From Draconibacterium orientale (GTDB lineage Bacteria > Bacteroidota > Bacteroidia > Bacteroidales > JAADGE01): 10,516 bases of DNA. The stretch spans positions 1-10,516 of the forward strand of contig DYSM01000083.1 in assembly GCA_020718265.1 (NCBI GenBank), read 5' to 3'. A program made the position numbers and the translations under genes. This document shows, piece after piece, positions 1-5,645 of the stretch; position 1 is the stretch's first letter; every line of letters starts with the position of its first letter. The notes under the pieces are model-generated. The model saw only the letters and a program-made list of their open reading frames with translations, was not told the DNA's origin and did not search any database.

Positions 1-171
1 AAATATTCGTCTAATAAGAATAAATATCATACAAAAAAGCAGTGGATATAGTAACAAACAAATTAAGATTATTAGGCTCCGGTCTCAGTCTGATTATGAT
101 TCAAGGCTGAGCCTTGCAAACCATTTGTTAAGGCGGTTACAGTTTGTGGGTTTTTAAAGCCCTCAGACTGT

Positions 172-203
172 ATTGTTTTTCGGCGAGAAATGTTGTATAT
201 TTG
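172..203 (+). promoter_or_regulatory. Promoter-like -33/-7 pair with no clear gene behind it
   Basis: ATTG at 172-175 and TATATTTG at 196-203 are separated by 20 bases. This fits the Bacteroidota housekeeping sigma pattern (TTTG, 19-21, TAnnTTTG) with one mismatch in the upstream box. Transcription would start near 208. Only a 14-codon frame lies directly behind it, so this may serve a small RNA or be left over from a lost gene. It is called by motif only, and such matches arise by chance in A+T-rich DNA. Confidence 0.35.
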
Positions 204-209
204 CAAAAT

Positions 210-254
210 ATGATTGAGTTCAGTCTAAAAAGTCATAAAGTTGAAAGTTTGTAA
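210..254 (+). other. Tiny 14-codon open frame behind the promoter-like site
   Basis: ATG at 210 begins a frame reading MIEFSLKSHKVESL and then TAA at 252-254. It lies only seven bases after the TATATTTG box, so a transcript would be almost leaderless. The protein is not recognisable. It could be a leader peptide, the front end of a decayed gene, or chance. Behind it (229-260) the word AAAGT recurs four times at 8-10 base intervals, a simple A+T-rich repeat that gives no further coding support. Confidence 0.15.
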
Positions 255-381
255 AGTTAAATTACCTAAATTCAAGTAATTAATGCAACTTTTTATTTCA
301 ATGAAATTCAAAAACTTAAACAGAAGCAATCAAATCGGAGAATCAACTTAAACTTCAAACCAAGCCGAATTTTTATAGGTT

Positions 382-546
382 TTAAGTTCCGAATACGACA
401 CATAACCAAGCTGATTTGTAAGGAGTTTCGTTTTTCCGATTGAAATTTCGGGCATATTGCGGCGGCTGTGTACGTAAATCCAAAAAATCACCGATGCGCT
501 GTTCCAAATCGGCGGCAGTATCGAAGTTGTCGAAATTTAGAATTTT
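382..546 (-). pseudogene. Unrecognised gene remnant (54-codon open frame without a start)
   Basis: On the minus strand a frame opens after a TAG stop (547-549) and runs to TAA at 382-384. It has no ATG and no good alternative start. The translation begins KILNFDNFDTAADLEQRIGD and continues with FLDLRTQPPQYARNF, then NRKNETPYKSAWLC. The composition is protein-like: charged and aromatic residues are mixed, and its codons resemble those of the neighbouring genes, unlike random A+T-rich DNA. The pattern of a short helix followed by a Tyr/Arg/Asn-rich tail recalls C-terminal ends of some DDE transposases, but no catalytic motif is left and I do not assign a family. The last dozen residues may already be out of the original frame. 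It sits 58 bases downstream of ruvX on the same strand. Confidence 0.35.
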
Positions 547-604
547 CTATTTTTAGACTTACTTTCGTCTGATGAAGGTGGGGCAAGGCAATCTCTAAAT
601 TGAA

Positions 605-1030
605 TCAAAGCCTCTGATAATTAAGCGATTCCATATAAGATTGCAGCAAAATTGTCGCGCTGACTTTGTCTATCAGGGCTTTGTCTCGGCGGTCTTTTTT
701 CTTCACGCCGCCGTCAATCATAGCACGAAACGCCATCTTTGAGGTAAAGCGTTCGTCGTAAATTTCTACGTTCATGTTCGGGTAGCGGAGTTGCAATTTT
801 TTCAAAAACGGATTCACAAACACCAGAGCCTCAGACGCTTCGTTGCGCAACGTAACCGGATAACCGACAACGATGGTTTCTACAGGTTCGGCTTTCAAAT
901 AATTATCCAAAAACGTGAAAATTTGCTCGGCAGGCACCGTGTCTAAGCCGTTGGCAATAATTTTCAAAGGGTCGGTTACCGCAATGCCGACGCGCTTTTG
1001 TCCGTAATCAATAGCTAAAATTCGTCCCAA
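605..1030 (-). CDS. ruvX: RuvX/YqgF family: pre-16S rRNA nuclease / Holliday junction resolvase-like
   Basis: This is a cytoplasmic RNase H-fold nuclease. The E. coli YqgF protein processes the 5' end of 16S rRNA, and the family was earlier proposed to resolve Holliday junctions. From the TTG start the protein is 141 residues, the usual length. It opens with GRILAIDYGQKRVGIAVTDP, whose Asp8 is the first acidic active-site residue. The conserved GYP lies near 56-58, the YDERFTS motif near 91-97 supplies Asp/Glu, and KALIDKVSATILLQ near 117-130 supplies the last Asp (about 121). An ATG 14 codons upstream (1072) is in frame, but family members normally begin at MGRILAIDYG. A TATTTTTG box (1048-1055) also lies inside that extension, so TTG at 1028-1030 is preferred. 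The gene is divergent from the ABC operon. In many Bacteroidota def (peptide deformylase) follows ruvX; here a gene remnant does. Family assignment is firm; the start is an inference. Confidence 0.93.
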   Translation of the reverse strand: MGRILAIDYGQKRVGIAVTDPLKIIANGLDTVPAEQIFTFLDNYLKAEPVETIVVGYPVTLRNEASEALVFVNPFLKKLQLRYPNMNVEIYDERFTSKMAFRAMIDGGVKKKDRRDKALIDKVSATILLQSYMESLNYQRL

Positions 1031-1047
1031 AATTTCAATATTTTCAG

Positions 1048-1055
1048 CAAAAATA
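1048..1055 (-). promoter_or_regulatory. Possible -7 box for ruvX
   Basis: On the minus strand TATTTTTG fits TAnnTTTG and lies 17 bases before the TTG at 1030. No TTTG stands 19-21 bases further upstream, so this is half a promoter only. If real, transcription would start after the ATG at 1072, which would exclude that start codon. Confidence 0.35.
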
Positions 1056-1084
1056 CACTTTTTCTGCGGCATGTTGAGTAATAT

Positions 1085-1115
1085 TTTGTCAGAATCTGAT
1101 ATTTTTCTATTTTTG
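1085..1115 (+). promoter_or_regulatory. Promoter of the ABC transporter/amidohydrolase operon, with an operator-like palindrome
   Basis: TTTG (1085-1088), exactly 19 bases, then TATTTTTG (1108-1115) is a full match to the Bacteroidota promoter consensus. Transcription should start near 1120, giving a leader of about 17 bases before the ATG at 1138. The spacer holds a perfect inverted repeat TCAGA-A-TCTGA (1089-1099), directly next to the -33 box, where a bound repressor would block the polymerase. Bases 1094-1106 also match, 12 of 13, the half-site of the palindromes at 5558-5645. The promoter call rests on motif and spacing; the operator is an inference. Confidence 0.6.
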
Positions 1116-1137
1116 AGAAAATTCTAAACTCGAAAAA

Positions 1138-2223
1138 ATGAGCCAACTTTTTTCCATTGGCGGAAGCCTGCCGAAACGCACAGTTTTGATGATTGAAATC
1201 GGAACGGTTGTTCTTATTTTGCTGCTTTGGTTCTTGCTGACCATGCCGCGAGAAAGTCGTTCGATTAATTTTGTATCTTCGCATCCGTCTGAAACTCAAT
1301 ACATTTGGACAGGTCCGAATAACTACAAATCTGATTTTTCGGGCGATAATTACATCGGAAAACTTGTTCCAGGCACATACATATTTACGGCGCAATTGGA
1401 ATCAAGTGCAGAAGTCTCTGATTCTGTGGTGATTCCGGCAAATTTAAAAGAAAAAACCGACCTCGTTTTCGAGAAAGATTCGCTCAAAGTTACCATGACT
1501 TTGGCGCTCGAATCGGACGGATTTATCGGAAAAGGCGTTCTGCCCACACCATTGTCAGTGCTCGGCGCGTTTCGCGATTTACATTTCGATAACGCCGGAA
1601 AAGTCAAAGACAACAGTTTTGTGTTTGAGACAGGTTACTCGCTGAGCTTGAATATTTTAGGCTATATCGAAGCTATTATTTTTTCACTTCTGATTGGATT
1701 TTTAATCGGCTTAGTTCCGTTTTTTCGCGCGTCCATGAGTCGCGGAATGAATGCGATACGCTTCATTCCTTTGTCCGCCGTTACCGGAATTTTCATTGCT
1801 TGGTTCGGCATCGAGGCGAATATGAAAGTGCAATTTTTAGCGTTTGGTATCTTCGTGTATCTCATGCCTGTTGTGGTTCAGCGCATTGACGAGCTCGAAA
1901 AAGTGTATCTGCAAACCGCATATACGCTCGGTGCAACTAAATGGCAACAAATTCGCTCGGTCTATTTCCCGGCTGTAGCATCGCGTTTGATTGACGATAT
2001 TCGAGTTTTAACAGCAATTTCGTGGACGTATATTATTCTGGCAGAGTTACTTAACCAAAAAGGCGGAATCGGCGGACTCATTCACTTAGCGCAACGCCAA
2101 AGTCGATTAGACCAAGTTTTTGCACTGCTTTTTGTGATTGTAATTATAGGAATCGTGCAAGACCGTTTGTTCGTTTGGCTCGACCGTAAGTTGTTCAAAT
2201 TCAAATATCAATCTGCAATTTAA
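1138..2223 (+). CDS. ABC transporter permease, NitT/TauT type, with extra extracytoplasmic segment
   Basis: This is the inner-membrane channel subunit of an import ABC transporter (361 residues; SsuC/TauC-like permeases are usually nearer 250-280). A first membrane helix spans about 19-36. The motif LPTPLSVLGAF, which in this family comes shortly after helix 1, appears only at 135-145. Between them about 95 residues are inserted; they read like a small beta-rich domain (for example LVPGTYIFTAQ at 77-87). Further hydrophobic helices lie at about 173-196, 207-225, 231-248, 288-305 and 327-345. The cytoplasmic coupling (EAA) loop is clear: YTLGATKWQQIRSVYFPAV, 262-280. The ATPase gene follows after 30 bases and an amidohydrolase after that, so the three form one operon behind the promoter at 1085-1115. 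No substrate-binding protein lies in the window. The substrate cannot be told from sequence. Confidence 0.88.
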   Translation: MSQLFSIGGSLPKRTVLMIEIGTVVLILLLWFLLTMPRESRSINFVSSHPSETQYIWTGPNNYKSDFSGDNYIGKLVPGTYIFTAQLESSAEVSDSVVIPANLKEKTDLVFEKDSLKVTMTLALESDGFIGKGVLPTPLSVLGAFRDLHFDNAGKVKDNSFVFETGYSLSLNILGYIEAIIFSLLIGFLIGLVPFFRASMSRGMNAIRFIPLSAVTGIFIAWFGIEANMKVQFLAFGIFVYLMPVVVQRIDELEKVYLQTAYTLGATKWQQIRSVYFPAVASRLIDDIRVLTAISWTYIILAELLNQKGGIGGLIHLAQRQSRLDQVFALLFVIVIIGIVQDRLFVWLDRKLFKFKYQSAI

Positions 2224-2253
2224 ACTAATTTTCAACGTAAAAAAATCAAAATC

Positions 2254-3054
2254 ATGAGCGTAACATTCACAGATACCGCACTTCCGAATATCATTCAACT
2301 CAAAAATATTTCTCAATCTTACGACAACGGTAAAGTTCAGATTATCAAAGACTTTGAACTACTTATCGAAGATGTTCCCGACAGAGGGCAGTTCGTTGTT
2401 ATTCTCGGACCGTCGGGTTGCGGAAAATCTACCGTCTTGCGCTATATTGCTGGGTTACAGAAACCTACAACCGGCGAGGTTTACATCAACGGAAAATTGC
2501 GCACGGACGACGACCGAATCGGCATGGTTTTTCAACAATATTCATCCTTCCCTTGGCTTACCGTGCTCGACAACGTGGCTCTGGGCTTAGAATACAAAGG
2601 CGTTTCCAAAAAAGAACGCCGCGAACGCGCCATGGAAGCCGTAAAAATCGTAGGATTGGAAGGACACGAACACAAATATGCGCAATATCCGTCGCTTTCC
2701 GGCGGACAGTTACAGCGCGTAGCCATCGCACGTAGTTTGTTGGTAAACAATCAGATAATTCTCATGGACGAACCTTTCGGAGCTTTGGACACGAACACGC
2801 GTTTGCGAATGCAAGATTTTGTAATCAAAGTTTGGGAAGAGGTTCAGCCGACTATTGTGTTCATTACGCACGACATTTCGGAAGCTGTTTATCTTGCCGA
2901 TGACATTTTTATTATGGGCAATGCACCCGCACAATTCGCTGAGCACATTGACGTTAATCTGCCGTTTCATCGAGACAGAAGCATTAAGCGCGATAAAAAT
3001 TTCGTGGAACTTGTGCATTACATCGAAGACCGTATGATGACTTTGAACAAATAA
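2254..3054 (+). CDS. ABC transporter ATP-binding protein, NitT/TauT (SsuB/TauB-like) type
   Basis: This is the cytoplasmic ATPase that powers the permease encoded just upstream. It has 266 residues, normal for the family, and every motif is intact: Walker A GPSGCGKST at 52-60, Q-loop MVFQQ with Gln94, signature LSGGQ at 148-152, Walker B ILMDEP at 169-174 with catalytic Glu173, D-loop FGALD just after, and the switch His206 in FITHD. The motif string MVFQQYSSFPWLTVLDNV is typical of the nitrate/sulfonate/taurine importer subfamily. The ATG at 2254 is 30 bases after the permease stop. The downstream amidohydrolase starts 10 bases after this stop, which argues for one transcript. The specific ligand is unknown, since the ATPase does not determine it. 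Confidence 0.93.
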   Translation: MSVTFTDTALPNIIQLKNISQSYDNGKVQIIKDFELLIEDVPDRGQFVVILGPSGCGKSTVLRYIAGLQKPTTGEVYINGKLRTDDDRIGMVFQQYSSFPWLTVLDNVALGLEYKGVSKKERRERAMEAVKIVGLEGHEHKYAQYPSLSGGQLQRVAIARSLLVNNQIILMDEPFGALDTNTRLRMQDFVIKVWEEVQPTIVFITHDISEAVYLADDIFIMGNAPAQFAEHIDVNLPFHRDRSIKRDKNFVELVHYIEDRMMTLNK

Positions 3055-3064
3055 TTTTGCAGAA

Positions 3065-4258
3065 ATGAGGTCTGTTTTAAAACCTGATAAAATATCGGCA
3101 AATCCGATTGACCGTCTCCACCCGAAAATGCTACCGCTCATCAATGACCCTGATACTCAATACGATGTACACTGTCATGTATTTAATTTTGAGAGTGTTC
3201 CGAAAAAATATTTGTTTCTTTCGTTGCCAATCGGATTCAGAAAGCACTATAATTTTCTGAAAAAACTCGAACGTTTTTTGCGAAATTACGAAAAAGATTC
3301 TACCACAGACGGGGCCGAACGTTTGGCAAATTTCTTGAAATTCGGAAATCACAAAACCGTTGAAGAAATTGCACGCCATTTATTTTCATTTTATCCGAGC
3401 AAAACCATTTTCACGCCGCTGATGATGGACATGGAGTGGGGGCTGAACAGCGCACCTTATGTGCCTTATTTAAAGCAAATTGAGGATATGAAAAAGCTGC
3501 GAAATGAAAAATTTTCAGAAAAATTGCTGAATTTCATAGCCTTAGACCCAAACAATCCGAAAGTTTACGAAATTTTTCAAAATGCTTTGTCAAACGACGG
3601 CGGTTTTTTTGGCGTGAAACTTTATCCTGCACTCGGTTTTTTGCCTTCTAATAAAAAATTGATGGACATTTTTGAAATTTGTCAGGACAAAAATATTCCG
3701 ATAACTACACACGTCGGCGGTGATTCTATTCATACAACTCAAAGATTCATAAAGGTTTACGGAAAGCAAATGACATCCCCAGCAACGGTTGGCGAGAGAT
3801 ACGTACGTATTCCGCACCTCATTCGCATGTCGGGCAAGCGCACCGGAGAAATTTTTAACAGTCCCAAAAATTGGGAACCTGTTTTGCACACATTTCCAAA
3901 ATTGAAACTAAATCTGGGACATTTCGGCGGAACGGCAGAATGGGTTAAGTTTTTGAAAAATATTTCGCCGCGAGTGTTGCAAATCATTGATTTAATGAGC
4001 CGTTACGAGCATGTGTATTCCGATTTTTCCGACAATTTTGATGTGCCCGAAGTGATGTACAAATTCAGAAATCTTCTCGAAACAAACACACTCGTACGCG
4101 AACGCGCCATGCACGGTTCTGATTTTTACATGACCATGTTGTCTTCTGATTTTAAGACCGTTAAAGCTCAATTTGAAACTATCATGGGCGAAAATTTTAT
4201 GAATATTATCTCAAAGCAAAATCCGAAAAAATTCTTGTTTGACCGGGCTGTGGAATAG
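3065..4258 (+). CDS. Amidohydrolase-like metal-dependent hydrolase (amidohydrolase_2 type)
   Basis: A 397-residue protein that looks like a TIM-barrel metal hydrolase. Visible landmarks: YDVHCHVF at 33-40, giving the strand-1 H-x-H pair His36/His38; GVKLYPALGF at 183-192, with Lys185 on the barrel strand as in amidohydrolase_2 proteins; ITTHVGGDSIH at 213-223, with metal-ligand candidate His216; LNLGHFGG at 282-289 with His286; and MHGSDFYM at 349-356, with Asp353 in the position of the catalytic acid. Family members hydrolyse or decarboxylate a wide range of substrates, so the reaction is open. The N-terminal 30 residues carry no signal peptide, so it should be cytoplasmic. As third gene of the ABC operon (10 bases after the ATPase) it probably acts on the imported compound or a derivative. 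The 65-residue stretch after the first motif (about 45-110) is longer than in simple members. Confidence 0.8.
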   Translation: MRSVLKPDKISANPIDRLHPKMLPLINDPDTQYDVHCHVFNFESVPKKYLFLSLPIGFRKHYNFLKKLERFLRNYEKDSTTDGAERLANFLKFGNHKTVEEIARHLFSFYPSKTIFTPLMMDMEWGLNSAPYVPYLKQIEDMKKLRNEKFSEKLLNFIALDPNNPKVYEIFQNALSNDGGFFGVKLYPALGFLPSNKKLMDIFEICQDKNIPITTHVGGDSIHTTQRFIKVYGKQMTSPATVGERYVRIPHLIRMSGKRTGEIFNSPKNWEPVLHTFPKLKLNLGHFGGTAEWVKFLKNISPRVLQIIDLMSRYEHVYSDFSDNFDVPEVMYKFRNLLETNTLVRERAMHGSDFYMTMLSSDFKTVKAQFETIMGENFMNIISKQNPKKFLFDRAVE

Positions 4259-4261
4259 TTC

Positions 4262-4286
4262 TAAAATATTGGAATTTAATGTTTTA
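4262..4286. terminator. Weak A+T-rich hairpin between convergent genes
   Basis: TAAAATATT (4262-4270) pairs with AATGTTTTA (4278-4286) with one mismatch around a seven-base loop. It sits exactly in the 25-base gap between the amidohydrolase stop and the last codon of the convergent ATPase gene. It could act in both directions, but the stem has almost no G-C pairs and no clean T run follows, so this is a weak call. Confidence 0.25.
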
Positions 4287-5519
4287 CAGCGATAGTATAT
4301 TTGTGGAAACGCGTTGGTCTGTTGTGTCGTAACTCATGAATTTAAGTGGAATTTCAGGATAAGATTCTATAAATGTGTTGTATTTTTTTTTCTTAATTTG
4401 AGATTCTGAAAATTTTATCTCAAATGCTATTGCTTCAGAATAATTTTTACGGACAACAAAATCAACTTCGTGATGGTCGGATGTTCTCCAAAAATGAATA
4501 TCTTCTTCTTCGTAAAGTTCTGATAGTCTTATGTTTATGTAATTTTCAAGAAGTTCGCCTTTGTCTGTTCTGAATACAAATTTTTCAAAATTGTTCAATA
4601 AACTGTTTCGCATTCCGAAATCGGAAAAATAGATTTTAGGCATTTTTGTCAACTCTTTTCTCAAATTATTGGAATACGGAGTTATTAAGCTGATGTGAAA
4701 ACTCTTTTGCATGATAGTCAGATAGTTATCTATCGTTTTATTGTCAATGCCGAGTGTAGTTGCAAGTTCGTTTCGATTTACCAAACTCCCGGTTTGAGCA
4801 GCTAAAATGCTCATTAACCGCAGAAATTTTTGCTCGTGAAGTATTCCTCCCTCAAGTGCATCTTTTCTGAGATAAGAATCCCTAAGTTCATGTAAAAGTT
4901 CAATTTTTTCGTCTCTGTCAGGTTCAATTGCCACAATCGGATAACCGCCGAAACACAGATATTCGTTAAAATAGTAAAGAATATCTTTTCGTTTTGATGA
5001 TATGTAATTGCTTGAACTTCTGATAATTGTAAGTTCTTTTTGTAAGTCATCCGCTTGTTGAGCGAACAAATATTCATCGAAGTTTAAATGTTTCAGATGA
5101 AAAATGCGTTTTCTGCCGGCAAGTGAATCTTCAAATTTTCTGTCAATGTAAAATGCACTGCTGCCGGTTGCGATGATTTTTATCTTTTCTTCGTAAATGT
5201 CATACAAATATTTCAAAAAATTTGTCGCATTTGCGGCATATTGAACTTCGTCAATAAAAAGAAATAGTTTCTTATCTTGCTGTTTTTCAAATACTTTTTC
5301 AACAAACAAAAATATATTTTCAGGATGTTGATTGACTGCTTCAAGAACCTCGTGATTCTCGAAAGAAATAAAAGTTGCCGCATATCCGTTGGCAGTGGTT
5401 TGTTCAAAAAGATGTTTGAGCAGGGTCGTTTTTCCGGTTTGTCTTGCTCCTATAATAATCGTGTGCTGTTTTTTTGACAGATGCTTCTCTATCTTTTCTG
5501 TTATAAAGCGTTTTACCAT
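4284..5519 (-). CDS. AAA ATPase with DUF4143 (AAA_14-type) domain
   Basis: Length is 411 residues from ATG 5519. The N-terminal half is a P-loop ATPase: Walker A GARQTGKTT at 24-32, Walker B LFLFIDE at 85-91, the strand IATGSSAF at 116-123 that follows it in the family, then SLAGRKRIFHLKHLNFDEYL at 132-151, the hallmark of these proteins. The C-terminal half carries DUF4143: a small helix-turn-helix-like segment (LVNRNELATTLGIDNKTIDN), KIYFSDFGMRNSLL, and a tail FWRTSDHHEVDFVVR with EIKF after it, which has the layout of a PD-(D/E)xK nuclease-like fold. The biological role of the family is not established; it occurs in many copies in anaerobes and Bacteroidota. A further ATG lies 12 codons upstream (5555), but the promoter's -7 box (5533-5540) falls between the two, so 5519 is chosen. 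The gene is visibly more A+T-rich than its neighbours, which suggests separate ancestry. Confidence 0.9.
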   Translation of the reverse strand: MVKRFITEKIEKHLSKKQHTIIIGARQTGKTTLLKHLFEQTTANGYAATFISFENHEVLEAVNQHPENIFLFVEKVFEKQQDKKLFLFIDEVQYAANATNFLKYLYDIYEEKIKIIATGSSAFYIDRKFEDSLAGRKRIFHLKHLNFDEYLFAQQADDLQKELTIIRSSSNYISSKRKDILYYFNEYLCFGGYPIVAIEPDRDEKIELLHELRDSYLRKDALEGGILHEQKFLRLMSILAAQTGSLVNRNELATTLGIDNKTIDNYLTIMQKSFHISLITPYSNNLRKELTKMPKIYFSDFGMRNSLLNNFEKFVFRTDKGELLENYINIRLSELYEEEDIHFWRTSDHHEVDFVVRKNYSEAIAFEIKFSESQIKKKKYNTFIESYPEIPLKFMSYDTTDQRVSTNILSL

Positions 5520-5532
5520 ATATATTTTTTTA

Positions 5533-5563
5533 CAAATATACAGAATTTTCATCAAAATCCAAA
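5533..5563 (-). promoter_or_regulatory. Promoter of the DUF4143 ATPase gene, -33 box inside the first palindrome
   Basis: On the minus strand TTTG (5560-5563), 19 bases, then TATATTTG (5533-5540) is a full match to the Bacteroidota promoter consensus. Transcription should start near 5528, leaving a leader of only about 9 bases before the ATG at 5519. The -33 box lies within palindrome 1 (5558-5582), so a protein bound there would compete with the polymerase. This arrangement suggests autoregulation or silencing; that part is inference. Confidence 0.6.
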
Positions 5564-5645
5564 ATTATCCGGTATTTTTTGATTTTATTCCCAAAATATC
5601 CGATATTTTTGGAGTGTGATTCCAAAATTATCAGATATTTTGGGA
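5558..5645. repeat. Three tandem 25-base near-palindromes with about 31.5-base spacing
   Basis: Units lie at 5558-5582, 5589-5613 and 5621-5645. Each reads roughly TCCmAAAATTATC followed by its inverse, GATATTTTkGGA. The middle unit has arms CCAAAATATC and GATATTTTTGG around a single C. Unit 2 and the reverse complement of unit 3 agree at 23 of 25 bases; units 1 and 3 agree at 21 of 25. Start-to-start distances are 31 and 32 bases, three helical turns, so all three would face the same side of the DNA. Unit 1 overlaps the ATPase -33 box; unit 3 overlaps the last four codons and stop of acpH. Most likely a cooperative operator; alternatives are a transposition end or a structured RNA. Confidence 0.8.

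Larger units (their letters stand above)
1..381. other. Stretch without an intact gene; inverted repeats
   Basis: No frame here is long enough or protein-like enough to call on either strand. Visible structure: a perfect 7+1+7 inverted repeat CAAGGCTGAGCCTTG at 102-116; an 8-base inverted pair CAGTCTGA (86-93) and TCAGACTG (163-170) that encloses it; and a small imperfect hairpin, GGGTTTT against AAAGCCC, at 148-162. No tRNA cloverleaf or rRNA segment could be fitted. The stretch ends at the gene remnant that follows on the minus strand. Confidence 0.4.

Noticed and set aside
61..170. tRNA gene
   Set aside because: Inverted repeats are present but no acceptor, D, anticodon and T arms could be fitted.
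1015..1395. Minus-strand open frame across the ruvX start and the ABC permease gene
   Set aside because: It lies antisense to two well-supported genes, its translation is basic and low in structure, and it covers the operon promoter.
2710..3144. 144-codon minus-strand frame opposite the ABC ATPase and amidohydrolase genes
   Set aside because: It is a shadow of two genes with intact motifs; no family features are seen.
5520..5555. N-terminal extension of the DUF4143 ATPase starting at 5555
   Set aside because: The predicted -7 box lies inside it, and the family start fits the ATG at 5519.
5558..5645. CRISPR array
   Set aside because: The three units are imperfect palindromes with 6-7 base gaps, not identical repeats with 30-base spacers, and no cas gene is present.
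5558..5645. Simple transcription terminator of acpH
   Set aside because: Three phased copies with A+T-rich arms and overlap with the -33 box of the next gene fit an operator better, although read-through control cannot be excluded.
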